Source: an uncultured Clostridia bacterium (GTDB lineage: Bacteria; Bacillota; Clostridia; Christensenellales; Borkfalkiaceae). From it: a stretch of DNA of 55,595 nucleotides. Each line of letters begins with the position of its first letter. Position 1 is the stretch's first letter. The stretch lies in assembly GCA_947589385.1 (NCBI GenBank), contig CANPZW010000010.1, positions 1-55,595 of the forward strand. The letters are read 5' to 3'. Positions 16,949-24,600 of this stretch are shown piece after piece. The position numbers and the translations under genes were made by a program. Below the pieces are notes generated by a model. It ran no database searches, was not told the origin of the DNA, and saw nothing but the letters and a program-made list of their open reading frames with translations.

Positions 16949-17068
16949 ATGCTCGCTTTTTACAGACTTCGCTTTACGAGGCTTGAATTTGGAAAAATAT
17001 TACGACGTAATTGTAGTTGGCACGGGCGTTGCGGGGCTGAACTGCGCCTTGCACCTGCCTTCGGATAA
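16949..17068 (+). other. Upstream ORF overlapping the nadB start (possible leader peptide)
   Basis: ATG at 16949 follows a strong AAAGGGAG site and opens 39 codons (begins MLAFYRLRFTRLEFG) in another frame than nadB, ending at 17068 inside nadB. The nadB start itself is a weak TTG. Ribosomes loading at this site could modulate or couple nadB translation, or the ORF may be chance. Confidence 0.35.
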
Positions 17069-18314
17069 AAGGGTTGCGGTGATTTGCAAGGGCTCGCCCG
17101 ACCGTTCGGATAGCTATCTCGCGCAGGGCGGTATCTGCCGCTTGCAGGGCAGGGAGGATTACGACAGCTATTTTGCGGATACGATGCGCGCGGGACATTC
17201 GGAAAACAATCCCGCCGCCGTCGCATGCATGATAAACAATTCCGAGGAGATAGGCGACGAGCTTATAGCTTTGGGCGTAGATTTTGCTCGCAATCCCGAC
17301 GGCACGCTTGCCGTCACGCGCGAGGGCGGACATTCCAAAAGCCGTATATGCTTTCACGAGGATTGCACGGGCAAGGAAATAACCACCCGTCTTATGCAGA
17401 CGGTATCCCGCCTTTCCAACGTTTCCGTAATTCCCGAAACCACCATGCTCGATATCCTTGCGGACGAAAACCGCTGTTACGGTATAATCGTTTCGGACAA
17501 CGCGACGGGCAGGCTGCAAACCGTATTTGCCGATTATACCGTGCTTGCTTGCGGCGGAATAGGCGGGCTGTTCAGCCATTCCACCAATTACAGGCTTATT
17601 TCGGGCGACGGCGTGGCAATTTGCCTTAAACACGGCGTTGCCGTCGATAACATAAATTATATACAATTCCACCCTACTACGCTCTTTACAAAAAGCACGA
17701 TAGGCAGAAGTTTTTTAATTTCCGAGTCTGTGCGCGGCGAGGGCGCGGTTCTTCTCGATAAAAATTTTAACCGTTTTACAGACGAGTTGCAGCCCCGCGA
17801 CGTCGTCACGGCGGCTATATATAAGCAGATGGAAAAGGACGGCTCAGAACACGTTTGGCTGGATTTGCGCCCCGTTCCCGAAAAGGAACTTCGCGAACAT
17901 TTCCCCTCTATTGTGGAAAAATGCCGCGAAGAGGGATATGATGTATTTACGCAGCCCATTCCCGTCGTTCCTGCGCAGCACTACTTTATGGGGGGCGTCA
18001 GAAGCGATTTGAACGGCCGCACCACCATGGAAAGGCTTTACGCAGTGGGCGAAACGTGCTGTAACGGCGTGCACGGCGCGAACAGGCTTGCCTCCAATTC
18101 TCTGTTGGAGAGTCTTTTGTTTGCAAAGCGCGCCGCTGAGGATATGGCGCGGAACTATTCAAAGATAGACTTAAACGCCGCCCGTAAAATAGCGGGGGCG
18201 CTGGATATGGGGCGGTACGCCGACCCGGCCAAACTTTTGGAAGAGTACAGGGAACTACTTAAAAAGGCGATAAAGGAGGCGGAAGATGCTAAACCCCGTT
18301 TCGGCCGCGCTTAA
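16989..18314 (+). CDS. nadB: L-aspartate oxidase
   Basis: 441 aa FAD flavoprotein that oxidises L-aspartate to iminoaspartate, the first step of de novo NAD synthesis. Visible: the dinucleotide motif VVGTGVAGLNCALHLP at the N-terminus, RSDSYLAQGGICR (FAD contact), GGHSKSRICFHEDCTGKEI (substrate loop), YIQFHPTT and VVPAQHYFMGGVRSD. The length suits the clostridial form with a short C-terminal helical domain. I place the start at TTG 16989, seven bases after GAGG, because it yields MEKYYDVIVVG; the frame stays open upstream. It is first of the nadB-nadC-niaR operon; nadA is not in the window. Confidence 0.92.
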   Translation: MEKYYDVIVVGTGVAGLNCALHLPSDKRVAVICKGSPDRSDSYLAQGGICRLQGREDYDSYFADTMRAGHSENNPAAVACMINNSEEIGDELIALGVDFARNPDGTLAVTREGGHSKSRICFHEDCTGKEITTRLMQTVSRLSNVSVIPETTMLDILADENRCYGIIVSDNATGRLQTVFADYTVLACGGIGGLFSHSTNYRLISGDGVAICLKHGVAVDNINYIQFHPTTLFTKSTIGRSFLISESVRGEGAVLLDKNFNRFTDELQPRDVVTAAIYKQMEKDGSEHVWLDLRPVPEKELREHFPSIVEKCREEGYDVFTQPIPVVPAQHYFMGGVRSDLNGRTTMERLYAVGETCCNGVHGANRLASNSLLESLLFAKRAAEDMARNYSKIDLNAARKIAGALDMGRYADPAKLLEEYRELLKKAIKEAEDAKPRFGRA

Positions 18315-19149
18315 CGCGGACGAGCTGATAAAAATGGCTTTAAAAGAGGACATATCCAACGAAGACGTTTCCACCAACGCCGTAATATCCGGCTATGTAA
18401 AGGGCGAAGTACAGCTTATCTGCAAGCAGGACGGAGTTATTTGCGGCTTGCCCGTTTTCGAGCGGACTTTTAAAATTCTTGACGATAATACTTTGTTCGA
18501 TTTCCGCGTGCGCGAGGGCGAAGAGGTGAAAAAGGGTCAGCTTCTCGCAATTATTACGGGGGATATACGCGTTCTATTATCGGGCGAGCGCGTTGCGCTC
18601 AACTTTTTGCAGCGAATGAGCGGAATAGCTACCTACACCCGCGAAACGGTAAAGCTTTTAAAGGGAAGCAAAACCAAGCTTTTAGACACCCGAAAGACCA
18701 CGCCCAATATGCGAATATTCGAAAAATACGCCGTCAGGGTCGGCGGGGGATATAACCACCGCTACAATCTTTCGGACGGCGTGTTATTAAAGGACAACCA
18801 CATAGGTGCGGCGGGCGGCGTAAAAAAGGCGGTGGAAGCGGCTAAAAATTACGCTCCTTTTGTGCGGAAAATAGAAGTCGAGGCGGAAACCCCGCAAATG
18901 GCTGCGGAAGCGGCGGAGGCGGGCGCCGATATTATAATGCTCGACAATATGTCCGTAGCGGATATGAAAGAGGCGATAAGGCTTATAGGCGGCAGGGCGC
19001 AGACGGAGTGCAGCGGCAATATCACAAAGGACAATATATCCGCTATTCTGGAAACGGGGGTTGACTTCGTGTCGAGCGGGGCAATCACCCATTCCGCGCC
19101 CATACTCGACCTGTCGCTTAAAAATCTTCGTCCTTTGGAGGAGAAATGA
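18286..19149 (+). CDS. nadC: Nicotinate-nucleotide pyrophosphorylase (quinolinate phosphoribosyltransferase)
   Basis: 287 aa. It converts quinolinate and PRPP to nicotinate mononucleotide with loss of CO2. Type II PRTase motifs: LLSGERVALNFLQRMSGIAT (about 84-103), the active-site RKTTPNMRIFEKYAVRVGGG (about 126-145) with HRYNLSDGVLLKDNHI after it, VEAETPQMAAEA, ADIIMLDN and the final ECSGNIT and VDFVSSGAITHS. The ATG has AAAGGAGGCGG upstream and overlaps nadB by 29 bases; the 3' end overlaps niaR by 4. Tight coupling and a shared operator put it under NiaR. Confidence 0.95.
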   Translation: MLNPVSAALNADELIKMALKEDISNEDVSTNAVISGYVKGEVQLICKQDGVICGLPVFERTFKILDDNTLFDFRVREGEEVKKGQLLAIITGDIRVLLSGERVALNFLQRMSGIATYTRETVKLLKGSKTKLLDTRKTTPNMRIFEKYAVRVGGGYNHRYNLSDGVLLKDNHIGAAGGVKKAVEAAKNYAPFVRKIEVEAETPQMAAEAAEAGADIIMLDNMSVADMKEAIRLIGGRAQTECSGNITKDNISAILETGVDFVSSGAITHSAPILDLSLKNLRPLEEK

Positions 19150-19655
19150 AAGCCGAAAAGCGCAGGGAAGAAATTTTAAGCCTTATGGGCAACACGGAAA
19201 ATCCTCTGCCCGCCAACGTGCTTGCGGAGCGTTTTAAAGTGTCACGGCAGGTAATCGTCCAGGATATCGCCGTACTGCGCGCCTCGGGCTACGACATAAC
19301 CGCCACAAACCGAGGCTACGTGCTCAATACAAAGGTCAGGGCTACCCGCGTTTTCAAGTGCCGCCATACTTTCGAAGAAATAGTTGACGAAGGCGTTCTT
19401 ATTATCGAAGCGGGCGGCAGAATAGAGGACATTTACGTAAATCACCGCCTGTACGGCAGAATTTCCGCCCGGCTGGGGCTATACACCCGCACCCATGTGG
19501 AGGAGTTGTACCGTTCCCTTGTTTCGGGCGCGTCCAAACCGCTTATGAGCGTTACGGACGGTTATCATTACCATACCGTTTCCGCCCCGAACGAGGAGAC
19601 GCTGGACGAAATAGAAAAACTATTGAGAAACAAAGGATTTCTGATAGAAATTTAA
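19146..19655 (+). CDS. niaR: NiaR niacin-responsive transcriptional repressor
   Basis: 169 aa, the family length. An N-terminal winged helix (HTH_11) spans about residues 5-60 (RREEILSLMG, LAERFKVSRQVIVQDIAVLRASGYDI). The 3H domain follows with its conserved histidines readable in KCRHTFEEIVDEG, VNHRLYGRIS and YHYHTVSAP. NiaR (YrxA) represses NAD synthesis and niacin uptake when niacin is plentiful. Its position as the last gene of nadBC and the palindrome over the nadB -35 indicate autoregulation. ATGA overlap with nadC couples translation. Confidence 0.93.
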   Translation: MKAEKRREEILSLMGNTENPLPANVLAERFKVSRQVIVQDIAVLRASGYDITATNRGYVLNTKVRATRVFKCRHTFEEIVDEGVLIIEAGGRIEDIYVNHRLYGRISARLGLYTRTHVEELYRSLVSGASKPLMSVTDGYHYHTVSAPNEETLDEIEKLLRNKGFLIEI

Positions 19656-19702
19656 AATTCGGTCTGAAAACGTTTTTTCAAAGATTATAAAGGAGTTAAA
19701 AA

Positions 19703-19954
19703 ATGTACAAAACCGTTTTAAAAGTGGAGGGCATGCACTGCGGAATGTGCGAAAGTTTTGTAAACGACGTAGTGCGCGGCTGTGCGGACGTTAAAAAGGT
19801 TACAAGTTCCGCGCGTAAGGGCGAAACGGTGATTTTAAGCGAAAAGCCCGTTGACGGCGAGGCGGTAAAGTCCGCAATTTCGGCAAAGGGCTATAAAGTT
19901 TCGTCCGTAGAGGTCGAAGAATACGAAAAGAAGCGGCTTTTCGGAAGAAAATAA
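19703..19954 (+). CDS. HMA-domain heavy-metal-binding protein (CopZ-like)
   Basis: 83 aa. The fold is a single HMA domain with the metal motif GMHCGMC at about residues 10-16, matching the family consensus GMxCxxC, then the ferredoxin-like pattern VVRGCADVKKV and AVKSAISAKGYKV. The C-terminus adds a short basic tail (EYEKKRLFGRK). Such proteins carry Cu(I) or similar soft metals to a P-type ATPase or bind them as buffer; no copper ATPase is in the window. AAAGGAG precedes the ATG. It sits 47 bases after niaR and may be read through from the nad operon. Confidence 0.88.
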   Translation: MYKTVLKVEGMHCGMCESFVNDVVRGCADVKKVTSSARKGETVILSEKPVDGEAVKSAISAKGYKVSSVEVEEYEKKRLFGRK

Positions 19955-19973
19955 AACGTACTTAATTTAATGC

Positions 19974-20010
19974 GCGCCGCCCGCGGAATTTTCCGCGGGC
20001 GGCGCTTTTT
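19974..20010. terminator. Bidirectional terminator, 15-bp perfect stem
   Basis: GCGCCGCCCGCGGAA and its complement (19991-20005), then TTTTT. It ends the nad/HMA transcript and faces the convergent bile salt hydrolase gene. Confidence 0.92.
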
Positions 20011-20036
20011 GTTTTATTTGATTTTAAGGTTATGGT

Positions 20037-20972
20037 TTATTTAATTATCAGTTTATCGGACTCGGCGTCGGCGCGGGTAAGACTGACCGTCTTTACGGCG
20101 GGGTCGTCGTACAGCGTATAATTGTAAGTTGCGGCGTCTGTATCCATACAGCTTGAATAAACGGTGTATTGAAAGCCCTCTTCCGTCAGCACACAGCCTT
20201 TCGGCACGGCGACGCTTCCGAGAATACGCAAAAATGAAGTCACGGCATTTTCCCTTTCCGTTTCGCCGTGGTTGAATTTAACGAACGCCGCCCGCACGAA
20301 ACGGGAGGGCGACGACCAGTCGCCGGGCATACCCAAAGCGCCCATTCCGCGGCTGTAAGGGGTCAAATCGAGTTCTTCCGCAAAGGTGTTTTCGGGGTTG
20401 CGCGCAGACAGCCGCGCGTAATTTTTCAGGTTGAAAAGCTGCGTTTCGAAGGGCGGATTGTTGGTTAAAACGCCCGCGGGGTCGTCGTAAATTTTCAGCC
20501 CGTCCGCAACGCTTTCAACCGCTATTTCGCCTGTTTTGTCGCCTATAAGCCAATGAAGGGGAGTGTGCGGCATCTTATCGGAATAATTTATATCCGCGAC
20601 GTTCATTTGTTCAAGCGCGGTTCTCGCTTCCGCAAGATTTGCGCAACCGCCAAGAATATAGGGAATGACCTCGAAAGGCGCAACGTTTACCTTGTCCGTA
20701 CGCGGCTTGTGGTAGATGGCGTTCGCGGGAAAATTCAGCCCCGCAATGCAAAGCCCTTTTTCGTTCATGGCGTCATAATATAGGGGGCAGCCGTCCGCAA
20801 CGTGCGCCATTCCTATAACCGCGTAGTGTCTTTCCTGCGCGGGAGCTTTCCTGAAAGTAAATTTAAAGCCGCGCGGAGATATTACCGCCTGTTCGCCGTG
20901 GGACGAGCAGACGTCAAGAGTTCTTCCGAAGTAGTAGTTGCCGCGATTTTTAAAACTTATAGCAGTGCACAT
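20037..20972 (-). CDS. Choloylglycine hydrolase family enzyme, probable bile salt hydrolase
   Basis: 311 aa Ntn-hydrolase that would cleave the amide of glycine- or taurine-conjugated bile acids in the cytoplasm. The catalytic set is complete: Cys2 (exposed after Met removal), Arg17 and Asp20 in GRTLD, Asn80 in AGLNFP, Asn171 in LTNNPPF and Arg224/Arg227 in SPSRFVRAAF. SHGEQAVISPRGFKFTF and a C-terminal YNYTLYDDP are typical of the bile salt hydrolase branch; penicillin V acylase activity is the main alternative. TTAAGGAG precedes the ATG. A DUF1893 gene lies 43 bases upstream and is probably cotranscribed. Implies life in an animal gut. Confidence 0.88.
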   Translation of the reverse strand: MCTAISFKNRGNYYFGRTLDVCSSHGEQAVISPRGFKFTFRKAPAQERHYAVIGMAHVADGCPLYYDAMNEKGLCIAGLNFPANAIYHKPRTDKVNVAPFEVIPYILGGCANLAEARTALEQMNVADINYSDKMPHTPLHWLIGDKTGEIAVESVADGLKIYDDPAGVLTNNPPFETQLFNLKNYARLSARNPENTFAEELDLTPYSRGMGALGMPGDWSSPSRFVRAAFVKFNHGETERENAVTSFLRILGSVAVPKGCVLTEEGFQYTVYSSCMDTDAATYNYTLYDDPAVKTVSLTRADAESDKLIIK

Positions 20973-21015
20973 AATTCTCCTTAATTTTAGGCAAAGCCCG
21001 AAAAATTTATTCCTT

Positions 21016-21426
21016 TCAGCCGGCGTAGCCCGTTTTTGCGCAAAGCACCGCGTATGCGGCTTCCGTATCCGAAAGGGTAAGCACTGCGCTTTCCATGGGG
21101 CATATGCCCGTGCCCTCTCTGTTTATTATGTTCGGCACAAGTTTTTCGTAAACGCAAAGAATATGGCGGTCGTGTAAAACTTTCAACGCGGGTTCGGAAA
21201 TTACTTCCGCATAGACCTCTATCGCGCCGCCGCGGGCAAGTAGCATCGCCGCCGCCTTGCCTATGATTTTATCCGCAACGAACGCGCCCATAAGCGACCC
21301 TGTTTGCAGCGACAGCAGCGATTTTATTCCGCGGTCGGAAAAGGTCAGCTCGCCGCCCCCGTTAATTATCGCAAGCGACGCGCCGCTTCCCAAAAGTTCT
21401 TTCGCCCTTATAAGATTTCTGTTCAT
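21016..21426 (-). CDS. DUF1893 protein (cytidine-deaminase-like fold)
   Basis: 136 aa. It matches the DUF1893 family, whose Thermotoga member TM1506 has a cytidine-deaminase-like fold. The conserved NREGTGICPMESAVL is at about residues 103-117; an N-terminal pair of strands (GASLAIINGGGELTFSDRGIKSLL) and KIIGKAAAMLLARGGAIEVYAEV follow the family. Activity is unknown; the Cys in CPME is the likely key residue. A weak GGAAAG site precedes the start. It is probably in one transcript with the bile salt hydrolase gene, though a functional link is not established. Confidence 0.85.
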   Translation of the reverse strand: MNRNLIRAKELLGSGASLAIINGGGELTFSDRGIKSLLSLQTGSLMGAFVADKIIGKAAAMLLARGGAIEVYAEVISEPALKVLHDRHILCVYEKLVPNIINREGTGICPMESAVLTLSDTEAAYAVLCAKTGYAG

Positions 21427-21498
21427 ATACTTTCCGCCAAAATAGATATTTTCAACATTATATCATATTATGCCGCGCAACGCAACACTTTGCGGAAT

Positions 21499-23097
21499 TT
21501 AATCGGGTGCGTATTTTGCTTGAAGGGAGATAAACCACTCGCGCCTCAACGTGTTGAAATCCTTTCCATACACGTCTGTTTCGGTAAGCGTACTGCTGAA
21601 AAACAGCTCTAAAAGACTTTCCAACCCGTATTCATCTATAAGGTATCCGCAAAACGATACAGCCGTTTCGAAAAGAAGTTTTTTGTTGCCGTCGAACGCC
21701 CAATCGACAAACGCATCGGAATCGGCGCACTCAACGGCATAGGCGCAGATTTCGACGTAGGAGAGAACGTCGTGCGGCGGGAATTTTCCTACGAGGCGTT
21801 TTATATGTTCCGATGTTTCCTCCGTGTAGCGACCGTGACCGGTATAGAAAAACGGGAAAAAGGCTTTGGAATAGTAATCGTCGAACACGGCGCCAAGATA
21901 AGTGGGGAAAGCTTCGGCTATCCAGCCGTTGACGGTGGAGCTGCCTTTAAGGTATTCCTCTTCGGCGGCGAACAGGTTCAGAAGGTGCATACATTCGTGG
22001 AAAACCGTATAGACGGAGATATTCTGGCAGAAATAGTAATACGTGAGTCCGCCTACGCTTTCGTATCCCGGGATATTTTCGAATATGCGATGGTTAATGA
22101 CTATCTGCATCTGTCTGAAATCGCTTTCGTCAACGCCGATATATTCTGCGGCGGCGCAAATGTTTTTAGGCATAAGCGTAAGGAAGCGGTAAATGTCCGT
22201 CAGGTTTTCGACCAAACCCGAAAGGTCTTTCAAATCGTTCGCTATGAAAAATCTGAAATTTCCCGTTTCCGCAACTATGTAATAACCCGTATTATAAAAA
22301 ACATATTCCGAAATTCCGTCGCCTACATACCGCTTTGCGCCGAGTTTAAGACAGGCGTCATCGGACATCATAGCCGCAACACCGCCGGAATTTTCGGACG
22401 CGGCTATTTTTTCCAGCTCTTCAAGCGAACGGCTTTCCAACATTTTGACGGCAAGCCCCTCGCCCGCGCGTTTTTCCTCCGGACTTGAAAAAACCGAGCG
22501 AAAAACGAGCGGATTCAGTTCGGAAATTTCGGGGCGGGCGGATATGCGCTCCGCAAGCTCGGCGTCCGACGGAAGTTCGGGCAATTCGTAACCCCAATTT
22601 GAACATTGCGCATAGGAAATCGCGTACAACAGCCCATAGTTTACCGACGCGCCGTATTTTTTCTGGTTGCAGGCAAGCGCGATATATACGGGCGATATGT
22701 CTTCGCTGTTCAGAAACATTTCGTTTTCGAAGATTTCAAAGTAATACGGTTGGTCGGGGCGGAAAATCAGATTTGCGTCGGCGTAACCCGAAACGCAGTC
22801 GTCAAGCGTATAAAAACTTATATCCGAATATCCGAACCGCCCGAGAATTTCCTCTCCAATATCCATGACCTCGTCGCGCGTTTTTTCCGGAACCGACTCT
22901 CCGAAAATATATACGGCGTGCTCTTCCCTGTACTTTGCGCCGTTTACCGAAACGGGTTCCTCATAGGGGGAAGGGCTGAGTTCAATCCGTCCCGACATGA
23001 AGGGCAATCTCTTCGGCACATATGCGGATTGGCAGCCGCCGAAAATGAAACATGCCGCAACCAGCGCGGCGGGCGCTAAGCATTTTGCGGGGCGCAT
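21499..23097 (-). CDS. Lipoprotein with gluzincin (HExxH...E) metalloprotease signature
   Basis: 532 aa. The signal peptide ends in the lipobox FGGC with Cys22, so the protein should be tethered outside the membrane. A zinc site is readable: H367-E-C-M-H371 in YTVFHECMHLLNLF, and 24 residues later Glu395 in WIAEAFPTYLG, the spacing and context of gluzincin peptidases. The remaining approximately 340 N-terminal residues are unfamiliar. The ATG at 23097 follows GGAGAAC and overlaps the MATE gene by 22 bases; the frame stays open farther upstream, but that part is only antisense-like reading of MATE. Probably a surface peptidase; substrate unknown. Confidence 0.75.
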   Translation of the reverse strand: MRPAKCLAPAALVAACFIFGGCQSAYVPKRLPFMSGRIELSPSPYEEPVSVNGAKYREEHAVYIFGESVPEKTRDEVMDIGEEILGRFGYSDISFYTLDDCVSGYADANLIFRPDQPYYFEIFENEMFLNSEDISPVYIALACNQKKYGASVNYGLLYAISYAQCSNWGYELPELPSDAELAERISARPEISELNPLVFRSVFSSPEEKRAGEGLAVKMLESRSLEELEKIAASENSGGVAAMMSDDACLKLGAKRYVGDGISEYVFYNTGYYIVAETGNFRFFIANDLKDLSGLVENLTDIYRFLTLMPKNICAAAEYIGVDESDFRQMQIVINHRIFENIPGYESVGGLTYYYFCQNISVYTVFHECMHLLNLFAAEEEYLKGSSTVNGWIAEAFPTYLGAVFDDYYSKAFFPFFYTGHGRYTEETSEHIKRLVGKFPPHDVLSYVEICAYAVECADSDAFVDWAFDGNKKLLFETAVSFCGYLIDEYGLESLLELFFSSTLTETDVYGKDFNTLRREWFISLQAKYAPD

Positions 23098-24470
23098 GCA
23101 AGTTCTCCTTCGGGGTTCTCGTCTTTGAATTTCAGCCTTTTGAATAATATTATAAAGAAAATAAAGTGCACCGCGGCGGTCAGCGCCCATGAAATGGGAT
23201 AGGAAATGGACAGCCACAGCATATTGTGGAAATAGGGTATGGGGAAGATAAAGAACACCCATAAAAGACGGAAACCGCACGCGCCGACAGCGCTTATCAC
23301 GGTGGGCAGCAGCGAATATCCGATTGACCTTAACGCATAGGCGAAAGTATCCATAAATCCGCACAGGAAATATGCCGCAAGGACGACTATCGTCCTCTCC
23401 ACGCCCGCCGCCATAGCCGCTTCCGTATCTACGTACATCCCGAGAAGGGGTTTCAAAAATAGAATTATTGCCGCCCCGAATACCACCCACACGCCTATAA
23501 CCAGCAGCAGCGTATATATAATTACGGCGGAGATATTTTTCTTGTTTTTCGCCCCGTAGTTTGCCGAAGCGAAGGTCAGCGCCCCCTGCGCGCAGCTGTT
23601 CATAGCCGTATATACAAAGCCTTCGAGGGAGGAGGACGCCCCGTTGCCGTCCATGACGTCTGCGCCGAGGTCGTTAATTCCCGTCTGTATCAAGACGTTG
23701 GACAGCGAGAAAATGAAGCCTTGCAGACCTGCGGGCAGACCTATTTGCGTGATTTCAAGAGCTTCCTTTTTGTAAAGGCGCATTTTTTTAAACCGAAATT
23801 CGAAAAATCCGCCTTTTTTCCACCTGATATATACCACGACCAAAGTTGCGGCTATAAACTGCGAAATAGAGGTGCATATCGCGACCCCGGCTACTCCCAG
23901 ACGGAACACTATGACGAAAAGCAGATTAAGTAATACGTTTATTACGCCCGAGGAAGTGAGGAAGATAAACGGCTTTTTCGTGTCGCCCGTCGCGCGCAGA
24001 AGGGCTGCGCCGAAATTGTAAATCATGGTGAACGGCACGCCGACAAAATATATCGCAAGATATTCCGTGGAAAGGTCCAAGACCTCTTCGGGAGTATTCA
24101 TCCATTCCAGAAAATAGCGGGAACAGAAAACTCCGAATACGCCCACTATCGTACCCAGAATTACCGAAAGTATCATAGAGGAATAAACTACGCGCTGCCC
24201 CTTTTCCCTGTCGTCCATGCCGAAGCACCTTGCCATAAGCACGTTCGTGCCCGTTGCAAGCCCCAAAAAGGACGTCACTATCATATTGATAAGCGCGGAG
24301 GTGTCGGATATGGCGGCAGTGGAGTGTTCCGGACCGAATATTCCGCAGATAATTAGGTCGCTTGCCGTATATAAAAGCTGTAAAATCCCCGTAAGCATCA
24401 AGGGGACGATGAAAATGCACAGATTTTTGAAAAGCCCCTTTCTTTGGGTCATGTCAACATTTGCAGTCAT
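23076..24470 (-). CDS. MATE family multidrug/Na+-coupled efflux transporter
   Basis: 464 aa with about 12 membrane helices in two similar halves. The N-terminal helix IFIVPLMLTGILQLLYTASDLIICGIFG and the loop GLATGTNVLMARCFG (about 78-92) are hallmarks of MatE proteins, as is GAALLRATGDTKKPF near 160-175. It would expel a cationic drug or metabolite using a Na+ or H+ gradient. The start follows a TATAAT by a short leader containing AAGGT. The next gene, the zinc-protease lipoprotein, overlaps it by 22 bases, so the two are translated together; a peptide or metabolite substrate shared with that protease is possible. Confidence 0.9.
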   Translation of the reverse strand: MTANVDMTQRKGLFKNLCIFIVPLMLTGILQLLYTASDLIICGIFGPEHSTAAISDTSALINMIVTSFLGLATGTNVLMARCFGMDDREKGQRVVYSSMILSVILGTIVGVFGVFCSRYFLEWMNTPEEVLDLSTEYLAIYFVGVPFTMIYNFGAALLRATGDTKKPFIFLTSSGVINVLLNLLFVIVFRLGVAGVAICTSISQFIAATLVVVYIRWKKGGFFEFRFKKMRLYKKEALEITQIGLPAGLQGFIFSLSNVLIQTGINDLGADVMDGNGASSSLEGFVYTAMNSCAQGALTFASANYGAKNKKNISAVIIYTLLLVIGVWVVFGAAIILFLKPLLGMYVDTEAAMAAGVERTIVVLAAYFLCGFMDTFAYALRSIGYSLLPTVISAVGACGFRLLWVFFIFPIPYFHNMLWLSISYPISWALTAAVHFIFFIILFKRLKFKDENPEGELACAPQNA

Positions 24471-24490
24471 AAAAATTACCTTACCAAAGT

Positions 24491-24518
24491 ATTATATCAT
24501 TTATTTCGATTAAAGCAA
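24491..24518 (-). promoter_or_regulatory. Promoter of the MATE-protease operon
   Basis: Minus strand TTGCTT (24518-24513), 16 bp, TATAAT (24496-24491). The leader is only about 14 bases. Confidence 0.55.
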
Positions 24519-24540
24519 CTCAAATGAAGCCCGAATAGGC

Positions 24541-24569
24541 TTGCATTTAAAATTAAGCGGTGGTAAAAT
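24541..24569 (+). promoter_or_regulatory. Promoter of the ion transporter gene
   Basis: TTGCAT (24541-24546), 17 bp, TAAAAT (24564-24569) with a TG extension at 24561-24562. Confidence 0.6.
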
Positions 24570-24600
24570 AGGCGGCGTTGAATTACTTGAAGAAAAGAAT

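Noticed and set aside
23098-23490. N-terminal extension of the zinc-protease lipoprotein by about 131 codons
   Set aside because: It lies wholly inside the MATE gene in another frame. The lipoprotein signal, Shine-Dalgarno and ATG at 23097 define the true start.
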